Source of the DNA: Heliorestis acidaminivorans
GTDB lineage: Bacteria; Bacillota; Desulfitobacteriia; Heliobacteriales; Heliobacteriaceae
Direction of reading: 5' to 3'
NCBI RefSeq assembly: GCF_008933955.1
Contig: NZ_WBXO01000008.1
Location: 62,001 to 126,000 of the forward strand
DNA length: 64,000 nt
Part shown: positions 50,126-57,818 of the stretch, one piece after another
Numbering within the stretch: position 1 is the first letter of the stretch
How the letters are laid out: every line of letters begins with the position of its first letter
Program-made: the position numbers and the translations under genes
The notes under the pieces: generated by a model
The model's database searches: none
What the model was told of the DNA's origin: nothing
Seen by the model: only the letters and a program-made list of their open reading frames with translations

Positions 50126-50719
50126 TTAGAAAACTTTATTTTTAGGATATCTCTGTTTTAATCGACTCATACGTTTCCAATAACGATTCATACGACCTAA
50201 ACATGTCAAGCACAGCCGTAAGCTAGCAAGTCTAGGTGAAGCACATTTGACACAAACTCCTTCAGAGGCTCTCTCCCAATATTTTTTCTTTTGCCATTCA
50301 TACAATTGGCTTCGTCTGATACCAGACGGATCGTGAAATAAAGCCTTTCCTCGTTCCGTCTCCACTTTAGCACAAACAGAGCAATACCTTTTGCCTGGAA
50401 CAGCTTCTCTTTGAAAACACCGGATACAAATGCCTTCCTCGGACTTTTTTCGTCGCCATTCCTTTTGATAAGAGTAGACACAAGCTTTATCACCACAGGT
50501 ATATTTAATTTTTCCCTGAGGATGTGGAAGAAATACTTTTCCGCAATAAGGACAAATACCTTTTATGTTTTGATTTATTTTGACTTTCTTTTTCCACCAT
50601 GCTTTTTGGTTCTCTTTATGTCTAGCTTTCTGACATTCTGGCCGACTACAAGTGATTTGCTTTGGATTTTTAGGTTCGAACGACTGACCGCAATAAGGGC
50701 ATACTTTTGGCAATAACAT
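50126..50719 (-). CDS. Multi-zinc-ribbon protein, cassette copy 1
   Basis: 197 residues with five CxxC-type units: CPYCGQSF, ICPYCGKVF, a TCGDKAC knuckle, CIRCFQRE..YCSVC and CVKCASP..CLTCLGRM. It is very basic, so nucleic-acid binding is likely. ATG at 50719 is conserved as the start in the second copy (54942). An in-frame TTG at 50731 overlaps the upstream stop. It is 12 bases after the DUF3006 gene. The family is not known to me beyond its zinc ribbons. Confidence 0.7.
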   Translation of the reverse strand: MLLPKVCPYCGQSFEPKNPKQITCSRPECQKARHKENQKAWWKKKVKINQNIKGICPYCGKVFLPHPQGKIKYTCGDKACVYSYQKEWRRKKSEEGICIRCFQREAVPGKRYCSVCAKVETERGKALFHDPSGIRRSQLYEWQKKKYWERASEGVCVKCASPRLASLRLCLTCLGRMNRYWKRMSRLKQRYPKNKVF

Positions 50720-50731
50720 AGTGTATCTCAA

Positions 50732-50956
50732 CTATCCTTGATTCTTATTTTTTAGCTTTTCTAGTAGGCCTTCTACTCGTTTTCGTTGTCTCTGAGTTTC
50801 ATTTTTATCGATAGTCATGCTGATGGTAATTATATCGCCTTCTCTAGCTTCAGATGGGAGCATGTTTTTTGGCCAGTCTACAATACCTTCTTCTTCACCG
50901 ACTAATAAAACAGCATAGTATCCCTCAAAACGATCAATGGTTGCTTTAATCTTCAT
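50732..50956 (-). CDS. DUF3006 protein, cassette copy 1
   Basis: 74 residues: ATIDRFEGYYAVLLVGEEEG then DWPKNMLPSEAREGDIITIS, typical of DUF3006, a small beta-rich family. DUF3006 genes are often next to ComEC-like metallo-beta-lactamase genes, as they are here. GGAAGGGAAAT precedes the ATG. Biochemical role unknown. Confidence 0.8.
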   Translation of the reverse strand: MKIKATIDRFEGYYAVLLVGEEEGIVDWPKNMLPSEAREGDIITISMTIDKNETQRQRKRVEGLLEKLKNKNQG

Positions 50957-51032
50957 TCAAATTTCCCTTCCTAAAATATCTTTTCTACGTTGTATCTTCA
51001 ACAATAACAATATTAAAAATAATTCAAACAAG

Positions 51033-51075
51033 CAAAGAAACACTCTTCTAACGTTAAGATGAGTGTTTCTTTGCT
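51033..51075. terminator. Terminator after the DGQHR gene
   Basis: A 14-bp perfect stem, GCAAAGAAACACTC with GAGTGTTTCTTTGC, loop 15 bases, 30 bases beyond the stop codon. T-runs are modest on both strands. Confidence 0.6.
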
Positions 51076-51104
51076 ATGAAATATTATTCCTTCTTTTACT
51101 TTTC

Positions 51105-52199
51105 TTAAGCAGATTCTTTATTTTGACTATTCGGTTTTGTTATCTTATTAAATTCATTAACAAAGGTTTCTATGAGATAATTTCTAGAGTCACTACTGTT
51201 TACGATACTGTATTTTTCTTTCCCTTTTCGAACGATCTTGCTTTCCCATAATGGAGAATCTTTTCTATAGTCCATGTCTAGCAGATTTGAAACAAATCTT
51301 TCCCAATCATTTCTATGATTCTGATATAGATAAGCCCCTACTGCTACATAACCATAGAAAGTAAAGTTTTCGCAAATTAATGAATCATCTCTTCCTTCCA
51401 GACGTTTTTCTGGGTTTCGAATCTCTTCAATAACTGAAACCAATACATCACAATAACGTACAAAGAAATTAGCTATTTCTTTTGCTTCATTTTTTCCATC
51501 AATGCTTATTTGCATGTATCTTAAAGAACTTTGTATTGCGGCAACAATTGTACTGAATGTTACAACAGCCTTTTTATCATTTTTGCTAACGTTGTTTTTG
51601 ACCACTTCAACATATTTTCCTAGATCACTGGATGAAAGAATCTCTTTTGCTATTAAATTCTCATACTTACCCTGATCGTTGTTAAGGTATTCGGCTCTTG
51701 TCTTGCTAATTTTTGAACCCTGGGTAAACTGATAAAAAGCATCCTGTGCCTTCTCTTTAGAAAGATTCAATATCATAACAGGGAAAGGTTCAACAATGTT
51801 TTCGGCAGCCTCTCCAACACGTTCTAAAGCACGGAGTCTATGTTGACCGTCTAGTACCTCTACGTTACCGGATTCCACGGTGAGAGTTCCGTCTACGACT
51901 GCTATTTTCTCTGCACCATCATTCATGATATTAAGAATGATGGTGTCGGGCTTGTATTTTCCGGCCTTCATACGTTCGGCAATCTTATTAATGTTGGTTC
52001 TACTGAAAACGGGAACAGTTTCTTCTTTTTTATTTCGGCGTTTTACAACTTTTTCTCCTCGTTGAATTTCTGGGTTATATTTTATAACTCCAGACACCCA
52101 ATACTCCCGAAGTTTTTCTGCATTCATAACCGATATGTATCCATCGTCGTTAAGGGTAAGTACATTATGAGCAATAAATTTTATAGCGTTGTTGTCCAT
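51105..52199 (-). CDS. DGQHR-domain protein (DndB-like)
   Basis: 364 residues. VEVLDGQHRLRALERV gives the family its name and recalls the ParB/Srx fold. ATG at 52199 lies after GGAGG; the earlier codon is not needed. The family includes DndB, the regulator of DNA phosphorothioation, and many stand-alone proteins on mobile elements. No dnd genes are nearby, so this is not evidence for phosphorothioation. It converges toward nothing else and sits alone between terminators, with the PBECR-like gene divergent from it. A defence or anti-defence role is possible but unproved. Confidence 0.8.
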   Translation of the reverse strand: MDNNAIKFIAHNVLTLNDDGYISVMNAEKLREYWVSGVIKYNPEIQRGEKVVKRRNKKEETVPVFSRTNINKIAERMKAGKYKPDTIILNIMNDGAEKIAVVDGTLTVESGNVEVLDGQHRLRALERVGEAAENIVEPFPVMILNLSKEKAQDAFYQFTQGSKISKTRAEYLNNDQGKYENLIAKEILSSSDLGKYVEVVKNNVSKNDKKAVVTFSTIVAAIQSSLRYMQISIDGKNEAKEIANFFVRYCDVLVSVIEEIRNPEKRLEGRDDSLICENFTFYGYVAVGAYLYQNHRNDWERFVSNLLDMDYRKDSPLWESKIVRKGKEKYSIVNSSDSRNYLIETFVNEFNKITKPNSQNKESA

Positions 52200-52365
52200 G
52201 ATAACCTCCATAAACATATAATTTGTTTCATTCTATCGGATTATATGTTTCTTTGTAAAGCAATTTAGGTTTTAATAAGGAGCTAAAAACATAAATTCGT
52301 ATTTTTAAAGTTTTCATGTCACGGAGCTACACAAAAATTTTTGGGCTCTTAACAGATGGTTGCTA

Positions 52366-52374
52366 TGGTATACT
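52366..52374 (+). promoter_or_regulatory. Extended -10 promoter of the PBECR-like gene
   Basis: TGGTATACT (52366-52374) is a TGn-extended -10; no good -35 is seen. Distance to the ATG at 52409 is ~35 bases. Confidence 0.5.
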
Positions 52375-52408
52375 AATTTAAGTAGTTATGGAAAGGTACG
52401 CTATAGCA

Positions 52409-52807
52409 ATGAAAAAAAGAATTTTCGATCCATCATCGAGAGATATTCAAATAGTCGGTGAACTTGATCTAGAAAAAGTAAAGAGCCTTGTAGGTGTGCA
52501 GTTCCCTGAGGCTACGGTGTATATCTACCCAGGCGCTATTAAACATATCAAGAAGAAGCATGCAGATATTTTTGAAATCCATTACTTCTTTATACCTGAA
52601 ATTATCGTAGCTCCTGATTACATAGGTAAAAATCCTAAAGAGCCTGCTAGTATAGAGCTTTATAAAAGATTGAATCCTACCTTGCTTGTTGCGGTTAAAC
52701 TATCACCTAAAGGGTACCTGTATCTATCTTCTTTTTACGATCTAGACAATGCTGAACATAAGATACAGAAAAGATTAAGAACAGGCAGGATAGTTCCTTA
52801 CAAATAA
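52409..52807 (+). CDS. PBECR-like (BECR-fold) nuclease-domain protein
   Basis: 132 residues. EATVYIYPGAIKHIKKKHAD with a later LNPTLLVAVKLSPKGYLYLS and SSFYDLDNAEHKIQKRLRTG matches the pattern of PBECR domains (phage-barnase-EndoU-ColicinE5/D-RelE-like): a conserved HIxxxH and a terminal K/R-rich strand. Members occur in phage and mobile-element proteins and are presumed RNases. No adjacent antitoxin is obvious. I prefer ATG 52409 (AAAGG 12 bases upstream) to ATG 52388, which has no site. Confidence 0.6.
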   Translation: MKKRIFDPSSRDIQIVGELDLEKVKSLVGVQFPEATVYIYPGAIKHIKKKHADIFEIHYFFIPEIIVAPDYIGKNPKEPASIELYKRLNPTLLVAVKLSPKGYLYLSSFYDLDNAEHKIQKRLRTGRIVPYK

Positions 52808-52813
52808 TTCCTC

Positions 52814-52842
52814 TTGTAAAGTAAATTTTACAGTGCTAAAAT
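52814..52842 (+). promoter_or_regulatory. SigA-type promoter of the structured RNA
   Basis: TTGTAA (52814-52819), 17-base spacer, TAAAAT (52837-52842). Start of RNA predicted near 52849. Confidence 0.55.
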
Positions 52843-52848
52843 TAAGTT

Positions 52849-53003
52849 GAACGACATACGTTTATATTGACAAGCTTTTGAGGTGGGAAAGGTTCCCCAC
52901 GCGCTTGCCTTTAGGTGAGTCAACAGAGATGCCGGATACGCCGCCCGGCCATTAGCTTGTCGCGTTAAAAGCGCCAGATAATCAAGTTCTGGTGCTTTTA
53001 AAT
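52849..53003 (+). ncRNA. Free-standing structured small RNA, class unknown
   Basis: About 155 bases between its own promoter and terminator. GACAAGCT (52869-52876) pairs with AGCTTGTC (52954-52961), closing a multi-branch structure. Inside are a hairpin GTGGG...CCCAC (52883-52900) and a hairpin GCCGG...CCGGC (52931-52949). The loop of the first (AAAGG) can pair with CCTTT at 52908-52912, a possible pseudoknot. The 3' hairpin TTAAAAGCGCCAGA/TCTGGTGCTTTTAA (52965-53001) plus T/A-rich sequence is the terminator. No open frame exceeds a few codons. The region is much richer in G and C than its flanks. I could not match it to a riboswitch or ribozyme class that I know. Confidence 0.65.
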
Positions 53004-53138
53004 TTTAAAATAATTAAATCATCACTCGTAAATAATGGCAACTATCTTTAATCTCAAATATTTTCTTGCACAAATGCTTTGAACTCATAGACTAGACGAC
53101 AATAACTATCTCGCCAAGTTTAGCGAGATCGCTTAAAT

Positions 53139-53282
53139 TTAGTGGAGGTTTTTAATAATATCTTCATGCCATTTGAGTGATTCTTTTGTTCCCTCTAGCT
53201 CTTTGATTAGATGTTCTTGTACACTTTCAGAAACTTGAATTCCAGCAACCTCAATGTGCTCTAAGAAGCATGGTAAAGGCCA
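53139..53282 (-). pseudogene. C-terminal fragment of an unknown protein
   Basis: About 45 open codons (LEHIEVAGIQVSESVQEHLI, KELEGTKESLKWHEDII) run to TAA at 53139 with no start. They abut the metallo-beta-lactamase fragment in another frame, so this is a deletion scar. A small hairpin ATCTCGC/GCGAGAT lies beyond (53108-53130). Confidence 0.5.
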
Positions 53283-53332
53283 GTAGGTGAAATGATGAAA
53301 ATGCTGTCACCTTGGCCTACATCTATTTGCAT
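53275..53332 (-). pseudogene. N-terminal scrap of a metallo-beta-lactamase gene
   Basis: MQIDVGQGDSIFIISPTG matches HFIDVGQGDSIFVISPNG of the intact protein at 48.0-49.5 kb. Both ends are broken: an IS200/IS605-like end on one side and a frame change on the other. Confidence 0.75.
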
Positions 53333-53339
53333 TATAGCA

Positions 53340-53430
53340 CAGAAGAATAACGACGAAACCGCCTTCATCCCCATGGCTAAAGCCAAGGGCTTTCGGCTAC
53401 GAGTTGGTAATACAGCCCCTTCAATAACTT
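53340..53430 (-). mobile_element. Remnant end of an IS200/IS605-type element
   Basis: On the minus strand GCCGAAAGCCCTTGGCTTTA GCCATGGGGATGAAGGCGG has the look of the terminal hairpin region of IS200/IS605 (stem AGCCCTTGGCT/AGCCATGGGG at 53369-53389). No tnpA or tnpB remains. It joins the metallo-beta-lactamase scrap directly, so its insertion may have broken that copy. Confidence 0.45.
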
Positions 53431-53508
53431 TATCGTACATCTCAAAACTTACTATTTTCTGATTCTAGGTTACTAAGGACATCACCTACCTCTATTCCAT
53501 AAGCTTTT

Positions 53509-53862
53509 TCACAACAATGTTAACCAATATAGGTGAAGAACTGTAATTAACAGGTAAACGCCAAGAACTATCATCGAGAGCACCATAAACCATTGTTTCT
53601 GCTCCTTGTACCATAATCGAGGAAGCAGCAATCCTAAAGCAAATGAGAATAGAACTTTTAGAAGCAATGCAACAAATGGATGCTCTTCCACCATGATAAC
53701 TGTCAATGGATTGGCCTCTTCAATGTATCCTTTGTTGATTCCCCAGGTAGTAGCACCCCAATCGAACATATTCATCCCTAACAATATTGGAAGAAATAGT
53801 CGCCAATACAGCGAAAGCACATAGGTATTTAACCCATGTGCTTTCTTCTTTTCTATACTCAT
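53509..53862 (-). CDS. DUF5658-family membrane protein
   Basis: 117 residues with three to four membrane segments. NMFDWGATTWGINKGYIEEA NPL is the characteristic D-x-x-x-T and G-x-x-E-x-NP motif of DUF5658. Start overlaps the Spo0E-like stop by 4 bases, so the two are coupled. Function of the family is unknown to me. Confidence 0.75.
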   Translation of the reverse strand: MSIEKKKAHGLNTYVLSLYWRLFLPILLGMNMFDWGATTWGINKGYIEEANPLTVIMVEEHPFVALLLKVLFSFALGLLLPRLWYKEQKQWFMVLSMIVLGVYLLITVLHLYWLTLL

Positions 53863-54044
53863 ACCGCCTCTACCAAATCATGCCGTGGCGATTGCTGATA
53901 TTTCCGCATATATTCAACGATTAACTTGTCCATTTCACAAGATAATTTGTACAGCTCTTTGCTACTAACGCCTTTTTCAAACGCCTCATACATAGCTTGA
54001 CGTTTTCGATTGATTCTTTTTAGCAAAGATAGTTGTTCACCCAT
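53859..54044 (-). CDS. Spo0E-like aspartyl-phosphatase
   Basis: 61 residues forming a helical hairpin. ELYKLSCEMDKLIVEYMRKY contains the family motif SxxMDxLI (usually SQELDxLI). Spo0E-family proteins remove phosphate from Spo0A and delay sporulation. GGGGTGAGAGTAC precedes the ATG. A Spo0A-box-like TGTCGAA lies ~37 bases upstream. Carried on an element inserted in a spore-coat gene, it could tie element behaviour to sporulation. One Gln-to-Cys-type difference in the motif (SCEMD) is noted. Confidence 0.75.
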   Translation of the reverse strand: MGEQLSLLKRINRKRQAMYEAFEKGVSSKELYKLSCEMDKLIVEYMRKYQQSPRHDLVEAV

Positions 54045-54060
54045 GTACTCTCACCCCTTT

Positions 54061-54110
54061 GTGAGGAATTATTTATCTGTTTCGACAAATAACAGCAAAT
54101 TCCTCTTTTT
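54061..54110 (-). promoter_or_regulatory. Spo0A-box-like site inside an inverted repeat upstream of the Spo0E-like gene
   Basis: TGTCGAA (minus strand of 54081-54087, in TTTGTCGAAAC) matches the 0A box. It lies between GAGGAATT (54063-54070) and AATTCCTC (54098-54105), which is followed by TTTTT on the plus strand, so the same region may be a terminator for the opposite strand. Confidence 0.45.
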
Positions 54111-54144
54111 AGGTGAAAGTTTTTTCTTTTTCCTATAATGATAA

Positions 54145-54330
54145 TTAATTTCCATTACTCCAATAATCTATTTTGTCTAACTGCCACAGTTGTTTTATCT
54201 GCAGTTCTTTAATTCTCTTCTGCAACTCCTCTTGCTCTTTCTCTGAAGCATTCTTTAATTCATCTTGAAGCCGTATGATCTCTTGTGTGGTATCCTGGAT
54301 GTCTTCTTCTGAAATCCTTTCTTGTGCCAT
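54145..54330 (-). CDS. Small coiled-coil protein, cassette copy 2
   Basis: 61 residues: ISEEDIQDTTQEIIRLQDEL, then KELQIKQLWQLDKIDYWSN, paralogous to 49804-49995. ATG at 54330 follows GGGAGCTGG; the frame is open further upstream into the zinc-ribbon gene. Confidence 0.6.
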   Translation of the reverse strand: MAQERISEEDIQDTTQEIIRLQDELKNASEKEQEELQKRIKELQIKQLWQLDKIDYWSNGN

Positions 54331-54359
54331 GATACCAGCTCCCATTAAATTTAACGCAA

Positions 54360-54942
54360 TCATTTTCGTGTCCACCTTTTTGTCCGACCAGTTCGCTTCC
54401 AATACCTAGCCATCCTACCTAAACATTTTGAACAGAGCCTTAAACTTACAAGCTTTGGCGAACCACATTTGACACAAACACCCTCGGCAGCCCTCTCCCA
54501 ATATTTTTTCTTTTGCCACTCGTACAATTGCTTTCGTCTATGCCCCGATGGATCGTGAAACAATGCTCTTCCACGCTCAGATTCTACTTTCGCGCAAACA
54601 GAACAGTATTTCTTTCCCGATATAGATTCCCTTTGGTAACATCGAATACAAACGCCTTCCTTTGATTTTTTAGCTTGCCACTCTTTCCGATATGTATAAA
54701 CAACAGGCTCTCTCACCACATGTATACTTTATCTTCCCTGCACGATGAGGAGGAAATTCTTTGCCACAGTAGGGACAAATACATTTAATATTTTGATTTA
54801 TTTTAACCCTCTTTTTCCACCAGGCTTTTTGCTTTTCTTTATGCCGGGCTTGCTTACACTCAGGTTGACCACAAGTTACTTGCTGTGCATTTCTAGGCAT
54901 AAAGGTCTTTCCGCAATAGGGGCAAGATTTATTCGATAACAT
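54360..54942 (-). pseudogene. Multi-zinc-ribbon protein, cassette copy 2, frameshifted
   Basis: ATG at 54942 opens SNKSCPYCGKTFMPRNAQQV and follows copy 1 closely up to TCGERAC, where the frame shifts (near 54700). The rest continues in another frame as YTYRKEWQAKKSKEGVCIRC to the end at 54360. Compared with copy 1 (TCGDKACVYSYQKEW) a few bases were gained or lost. Two half-proteins might still be made. Confidence 0.75.
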
Positions 54943-54943
54943 T

Positions 54944-55171
54944 TTACTTACCCTGGTTCTTCTTTTTCAGTTTTTCAAGTAGACTTTCTACTCTCTTTTT
55001 GCCAGCCTGGGTTTCCTCTCTGTCAATGGCTATGTTAATAGTGATTACATCACCTTCGCTAGCTCCCATCGGCAACAAGCTTTTTGGCCAGTCTATTACA
55101 TCTTCCTTTTCACCGACTAAAAGAACAGCGTAATATCCCTCAAAACGATCTATAGAAGCCTCGATTTCCAA
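54944..55171 (-). CDS. DUF3006 protein, cassette copy 2
   Basis: 75 residues, about two-thirds identical by eye to copy 1 (ASIDRFEGYYAVLLVGEKED, DWPKSLLPMGASEGDVITIN). It is directly downstream of the broken metallo-beta-lactamase gene, the usual neighbour order for this family. It looks intact. Its partner genes on both sides are damaged, so it may be on the way to loss. Confidence 0.75.
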   Translation of the reverse strand: MEIEASIDRFEGYYAVLLVGEKEDVIDWPKSLLPMGASEGDVITINIAIDREETQAGKKRVESLLEKLKKKNQGK

Positions 55172-55186
55172 TTCAGCACCTGCTCT

Positions 55187-55545
55187 CTACTTTTCTATTA
55201 TTACGGTATAAGTATTCCCATTTGTCTTGACTACAATATCACCATGTAGATCTTTGCAGTAGGTTTTTATACTTGTGCTCTATAGTAGCTCTAATACTTC
55301 TCTATGCGGATGCCCATAACAATTATTTACACCTACTTGAATAATTGCTACTTCAGGAATAACAGCCTGAAGAAAGTGGTTCGTCGTTGATGTGCTATAA
55401 CCGTGGTGACCCTCTTTTATAATGGTGCTGCCGAGCCTTTCGCCAGCGTATTTTATCATCATTTCTTCAGAATCTTTTTTAGGTCACCTGTTAACATGAA
55501 TGAAATATCACCATCGGTAAGCAGAACTATCGTTAGCATTTCTTT
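55187..55545 (-). pseudogene. C-terminal part of a metallo-beta-lactamase gene, multiply broken
   Basis: The order matches the intact protein at 48-49.5 kb: NANDSSVLLTDGDISFMLTGD, a frameshift at an A-run, then MMIKYAGERLGSTIIKEGHH GYSTSTTNHF and NNCYGHPHREVLELL, an in-frame TAG, and GDIVVKTNGNTYTVI. The catalytic HxHxDH region, signal peptide and stalk are absent. It is cut at the IS21-like debris near 55545. Confidence 0.8.
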
Positions 55546-55638
55546 GTGGCTCTGGTGGTTTACAGACGGCTGGTTCGGATGGACAATCCAGGCGGCGGTG
55601 TTTGTGCGACATGCTGTAAATAATGCACTTTGCCGTTA

Positions 55639-55705
55639 GTGGCTCAGCTTCCGAAAGGGTGGCTCAAACAAACCGGAATAGTGGCTCATTTTACTCCGGA
55701 GTATC
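55639..55705. mobile_element. IS21-family end remnant with three GTGGCTCA repeats
   Basis: GTGGCTCA occurs at 55639, 55659 and 55681, each followed after a few bases by CCGAA or ACCGGAA/CTCCGGA. IS21-type elements have such multiple ~20-base subterminal repeats that bind transposase. No istA or istB is present. Confidence 0.55.
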
Positions 55706-55837
55706 CAGTTGAAAATTATAAGCGTGTTCTTAATATCGTCCAGATGTATTAACCTTCCAATCTTTAGCCCTTACACTGAATGAGTGATGAGACAAAAGAA
55801 GTGACGGAGAGCACCCCCCGCCACAAATACTTTCCTG

Positions 55838-57112
55838 CTATTGTATTGGAAAAGTTGGATATGTTACGAACACAAAGTAAGAATCACCTGTGCCAACGTG
55901 TAAATTCTTCCCATTAACTACAAAGGTTTCATGACCTCTATAAACAAGCTCTTTTTGCCGTTCGCGGGCAATTCTATTGACTGCAGGTATGATGCGATCC
56001 GCGATTTGCTTTCCATGGAAAGCAACAATGGCGTCGTAAATAGGTTTTGTGTCAATATTTTCAACAGGAACCCCTGTATTGCCTACCCCTGGATGCCACA
56101 CAATTCCAACATTATAACCACTACCATCTGCTCGAACTGAACCTTGTGGAAAAGAACGAGGGAGCATGTTGTCTCTTGTGGTTTCAAAAAGATGCACCCA
56201 ATTGTCTGAAGTGTTTTTTTTCAATTCTACACCCCAAACTTGTTCTAATTTTTCTTTGTATTCGCTTTCTAACATAGTTATTTGCACTTTATAAGAGCTA
56301 CCAAAAACATATAAACTCTTTCCGTCTTGCAAAGTAAACTTTTTAGACTTTTCTTGAGGAATTTTTTTTTCTTTACGTAGACTAACGAATTCCTCTACCG
56401 TAGGCATAATACGATTCGTATCATTTTCACCTACTAGATGATAGAGTGATTTATGTATCGAAGCTATATCTACACTTTCAACATTTCTCCCATATTCAAA
56501 TCCCAAATCGTAACCATTACCATTTACGTAAGTTTTTGCCCAAAATTCCCTCTCTGGCCACGTGCCCCGACCATACCCAAATTCACTTGCTGAATAGTTT
56601 AATTTCATCGAAACACCTAAGGCTTGTTCAATTTTTTCTTTATAATAGGTTGAAGGAATGTTTTCATCTATGATTAACACTCTACGATTTACATTATCCC
56701 ACTTCACTGTCGACTCCAAAGCTTCACTAACAAATTTCAAAGGAACCATTATGCGACCGTGTTCTAGCTTAACAGGAGCATCGATAGTATTAGATTTTAC
56801 TGTACCATGAATCCGATTCGAGCCAGGTTTGACTATAACCCACTGGTTTTGCCTGTGTATTGCAGCTTCTTTACGTTCTTCATACCAATGAACATTTGCT
56901 CCTAATGCTTCGGTAACAAAACGAATCGGAACGTAAGTTCTGTTAAACCTTGTGTCAATATAAGGCTTTTGATCAGGAAAATTAACTTGTTCATTATTGA
57001 CGTAGATTGTAAAATCATACCGAAGATTTGCCTCAGCTTTTGTAGTGGATACACTTGACACCATTAACACCGTAATTATGGTCGACGTCAAGATTGAAAG
57101 AATTTTTTTCAT
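55838..57112 (-). CDS. Secreted protein with Cu-amine-oxidase-N stalk domain
   Basis: 424 residues. ATG at 57112 follows GAGGTGA. A signal peptide is followed by two stalk repeats (FTIYVNNEQVNFPDQKPYID with RTYVPIRFVTEALGA, and HGRIMVPLKFVSEALESTVK). The rest (~150-424) contains two related ~120-residue units: KIEQALGVSMKLNYSASEFG ... VNGNGYDLGFEYGRNVESVD and EKLEQVWGVELKKNTSDNW ... DGSGYNVGIVWHPG. That duplicated domain is unknown to me. Likely wall-attached. Confidence 0.75.
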   Translation of the reverse strand: MKKILSILTSTIITVLMVSSVSTTKAEANLRYDFTIYVNNEQVNFPDQKPYIDTRFNRTYVPIRFVTEALGANVHWYEERKEAAIHRQNQWVIVKPGSNRIHGTVKSNTIDAPVKLEHGRIMVPLKFVSEALESTVKWDNVNRRVLIIDENIPSTYYKEKIEQALGVSMKLNYSASEFGYGRGTWPEREFWAKTYVNGNGYDLGFEYGRNVESVDIASIHKSLYHLVGENDTNRIMPTVEEFVSLRKEKKIPQEKSKKFTLQDGKSLYVFGSSYKVQITMLESEYKEKLEQVWGVELKKNTSDNWVHLFETTRDNMLPRSFPQGSVRADGSGYNVGIVWHPGVGNTGVPVENIDTKPIYDAIVAFHGKQIADRIIPAVNRIARERQKELVYRGHETFVVNGKNLHVGTGDSYFVFVTYPTFPIQ

Positions 57113-57219
57113 CTTAATCACCTCGTAAAAGTTTTTGAAGGAACTACCTTATATCGATTGATTTCACGATTTCAATTCCATACTTCTCCATGGTCCAATC
57201 TACAAATATTTCACGTGGA

Positions 57220-57522
57220 CTAATAGATACCACCTATTGTCCGTTCTTCTATCCTTCGATCTTCAAAACCATTTTCACTCATCCACTCTATCCGACTTTC
57301 GTTATCCATAAAATGAAAATCGTAAACATAACCTATTACATGGGCAAAAGATTCTGGTATGTAAGGTTTAAAACCTCTTGACTGCCCTACCAAAACAACG
57401 ACATAACCCCAGGTTACAGGAAACACAGTTCCAAAAGAATCACGAAGGGGCACGCTGTCTGTCGGTAATACAATAACCCAGACTCGGTTAAGTGTCTTAG
57501 CTGGTAATCCTTTAGCGATCAT
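57220..57522 (-). CDS. Hypothetical protein, second gene of a coupled pair
   Basis: 100 residues with a hydrophobic middle (SFGTVFPVTWGYVVVLVGQS) and a polar, acidic end. ATG at 57522 overlaps the stop of the upstream gene (ATGA). No family recognised. Confidence 0.55.
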   Translation of the reverse strand: MIAKGLPAKTLNRVWVIVLPTDSVPLRDSFGTVFPVTWGYVVVLVGQSRGFKPYIPESFAHVIGYVYDFHFMDNESRIEWMSENGFEDRRIEERTIGGIY

Positions 57523-57818
57523 ACACTCGCCCACAGGCCAACCGCTTCATTGACGGTCATATCGTGCCAATCCAGGATGTGGCCGTTTGCTAGTTTTATC
57601 TTCGACTTATGTTGTGGCCAAGGCTGATCATCCCAACGGTAGTTGATCGTTATGAAGCTGCTGGGAAGTTCATCGTATATACGTGCAGGTGTGTTAACCT
57701 CAAAAATGGCGAGAAATAGAGCGCCTAAAAGTAATAGAAAAGCAGCTAAAGTGCCGTATATCGTTTTTCTATTAACTCCTAGTGTGATTGTAAGGAAACG
57801 GGGTCCTTTAGATTGCAT
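57519..57818 (-). CDS. Hypothetical single-pass membrane protein, first gene of a coupled pair
   Basis: 99 residues: a basic N-terminus, one membrane helix (IYGTLAAFLLLLGALFLAIF) and an outside part with TINYRWDDQPWPQHKSKIKL. ATG at 57818 follows GGTGAG by 7 bases. The pair lies between two IS21-like remnants. Confidence 0.6.
   Translation of the reverse strand: MQSKGPRFLTITLGVNRKTIYGTLAAFLLLLGALFLAIFEVNTPARIYDELPSSFITINYRWDDQPWPQHKSKIKLANGHILDWHDMTVNEAVGLWASV

Noticed and set aside
51105..52199. Phosphorothioation (Dnd) system
   Set aside because: Only a DGQHR protein is present; no dndA, C, D or E-like genes are nearby.
52849..53003. Assignment of the structured RNA to a known riboswitch (ZTP, c-di-GMP, T-box, cobalamin) or hammerhead/HDV-type ribozyme
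   Set aside because: The conserved core bases of each of these classes could not be found; similarity was limited to common hairpin words such as GGTGGGAAA.
53340..53430. Group II intron fragment
   Set aside because: No domain V-like hairpin or reverse transcriptase; the palindromic pattern is closer to an IS200/IS605 end.
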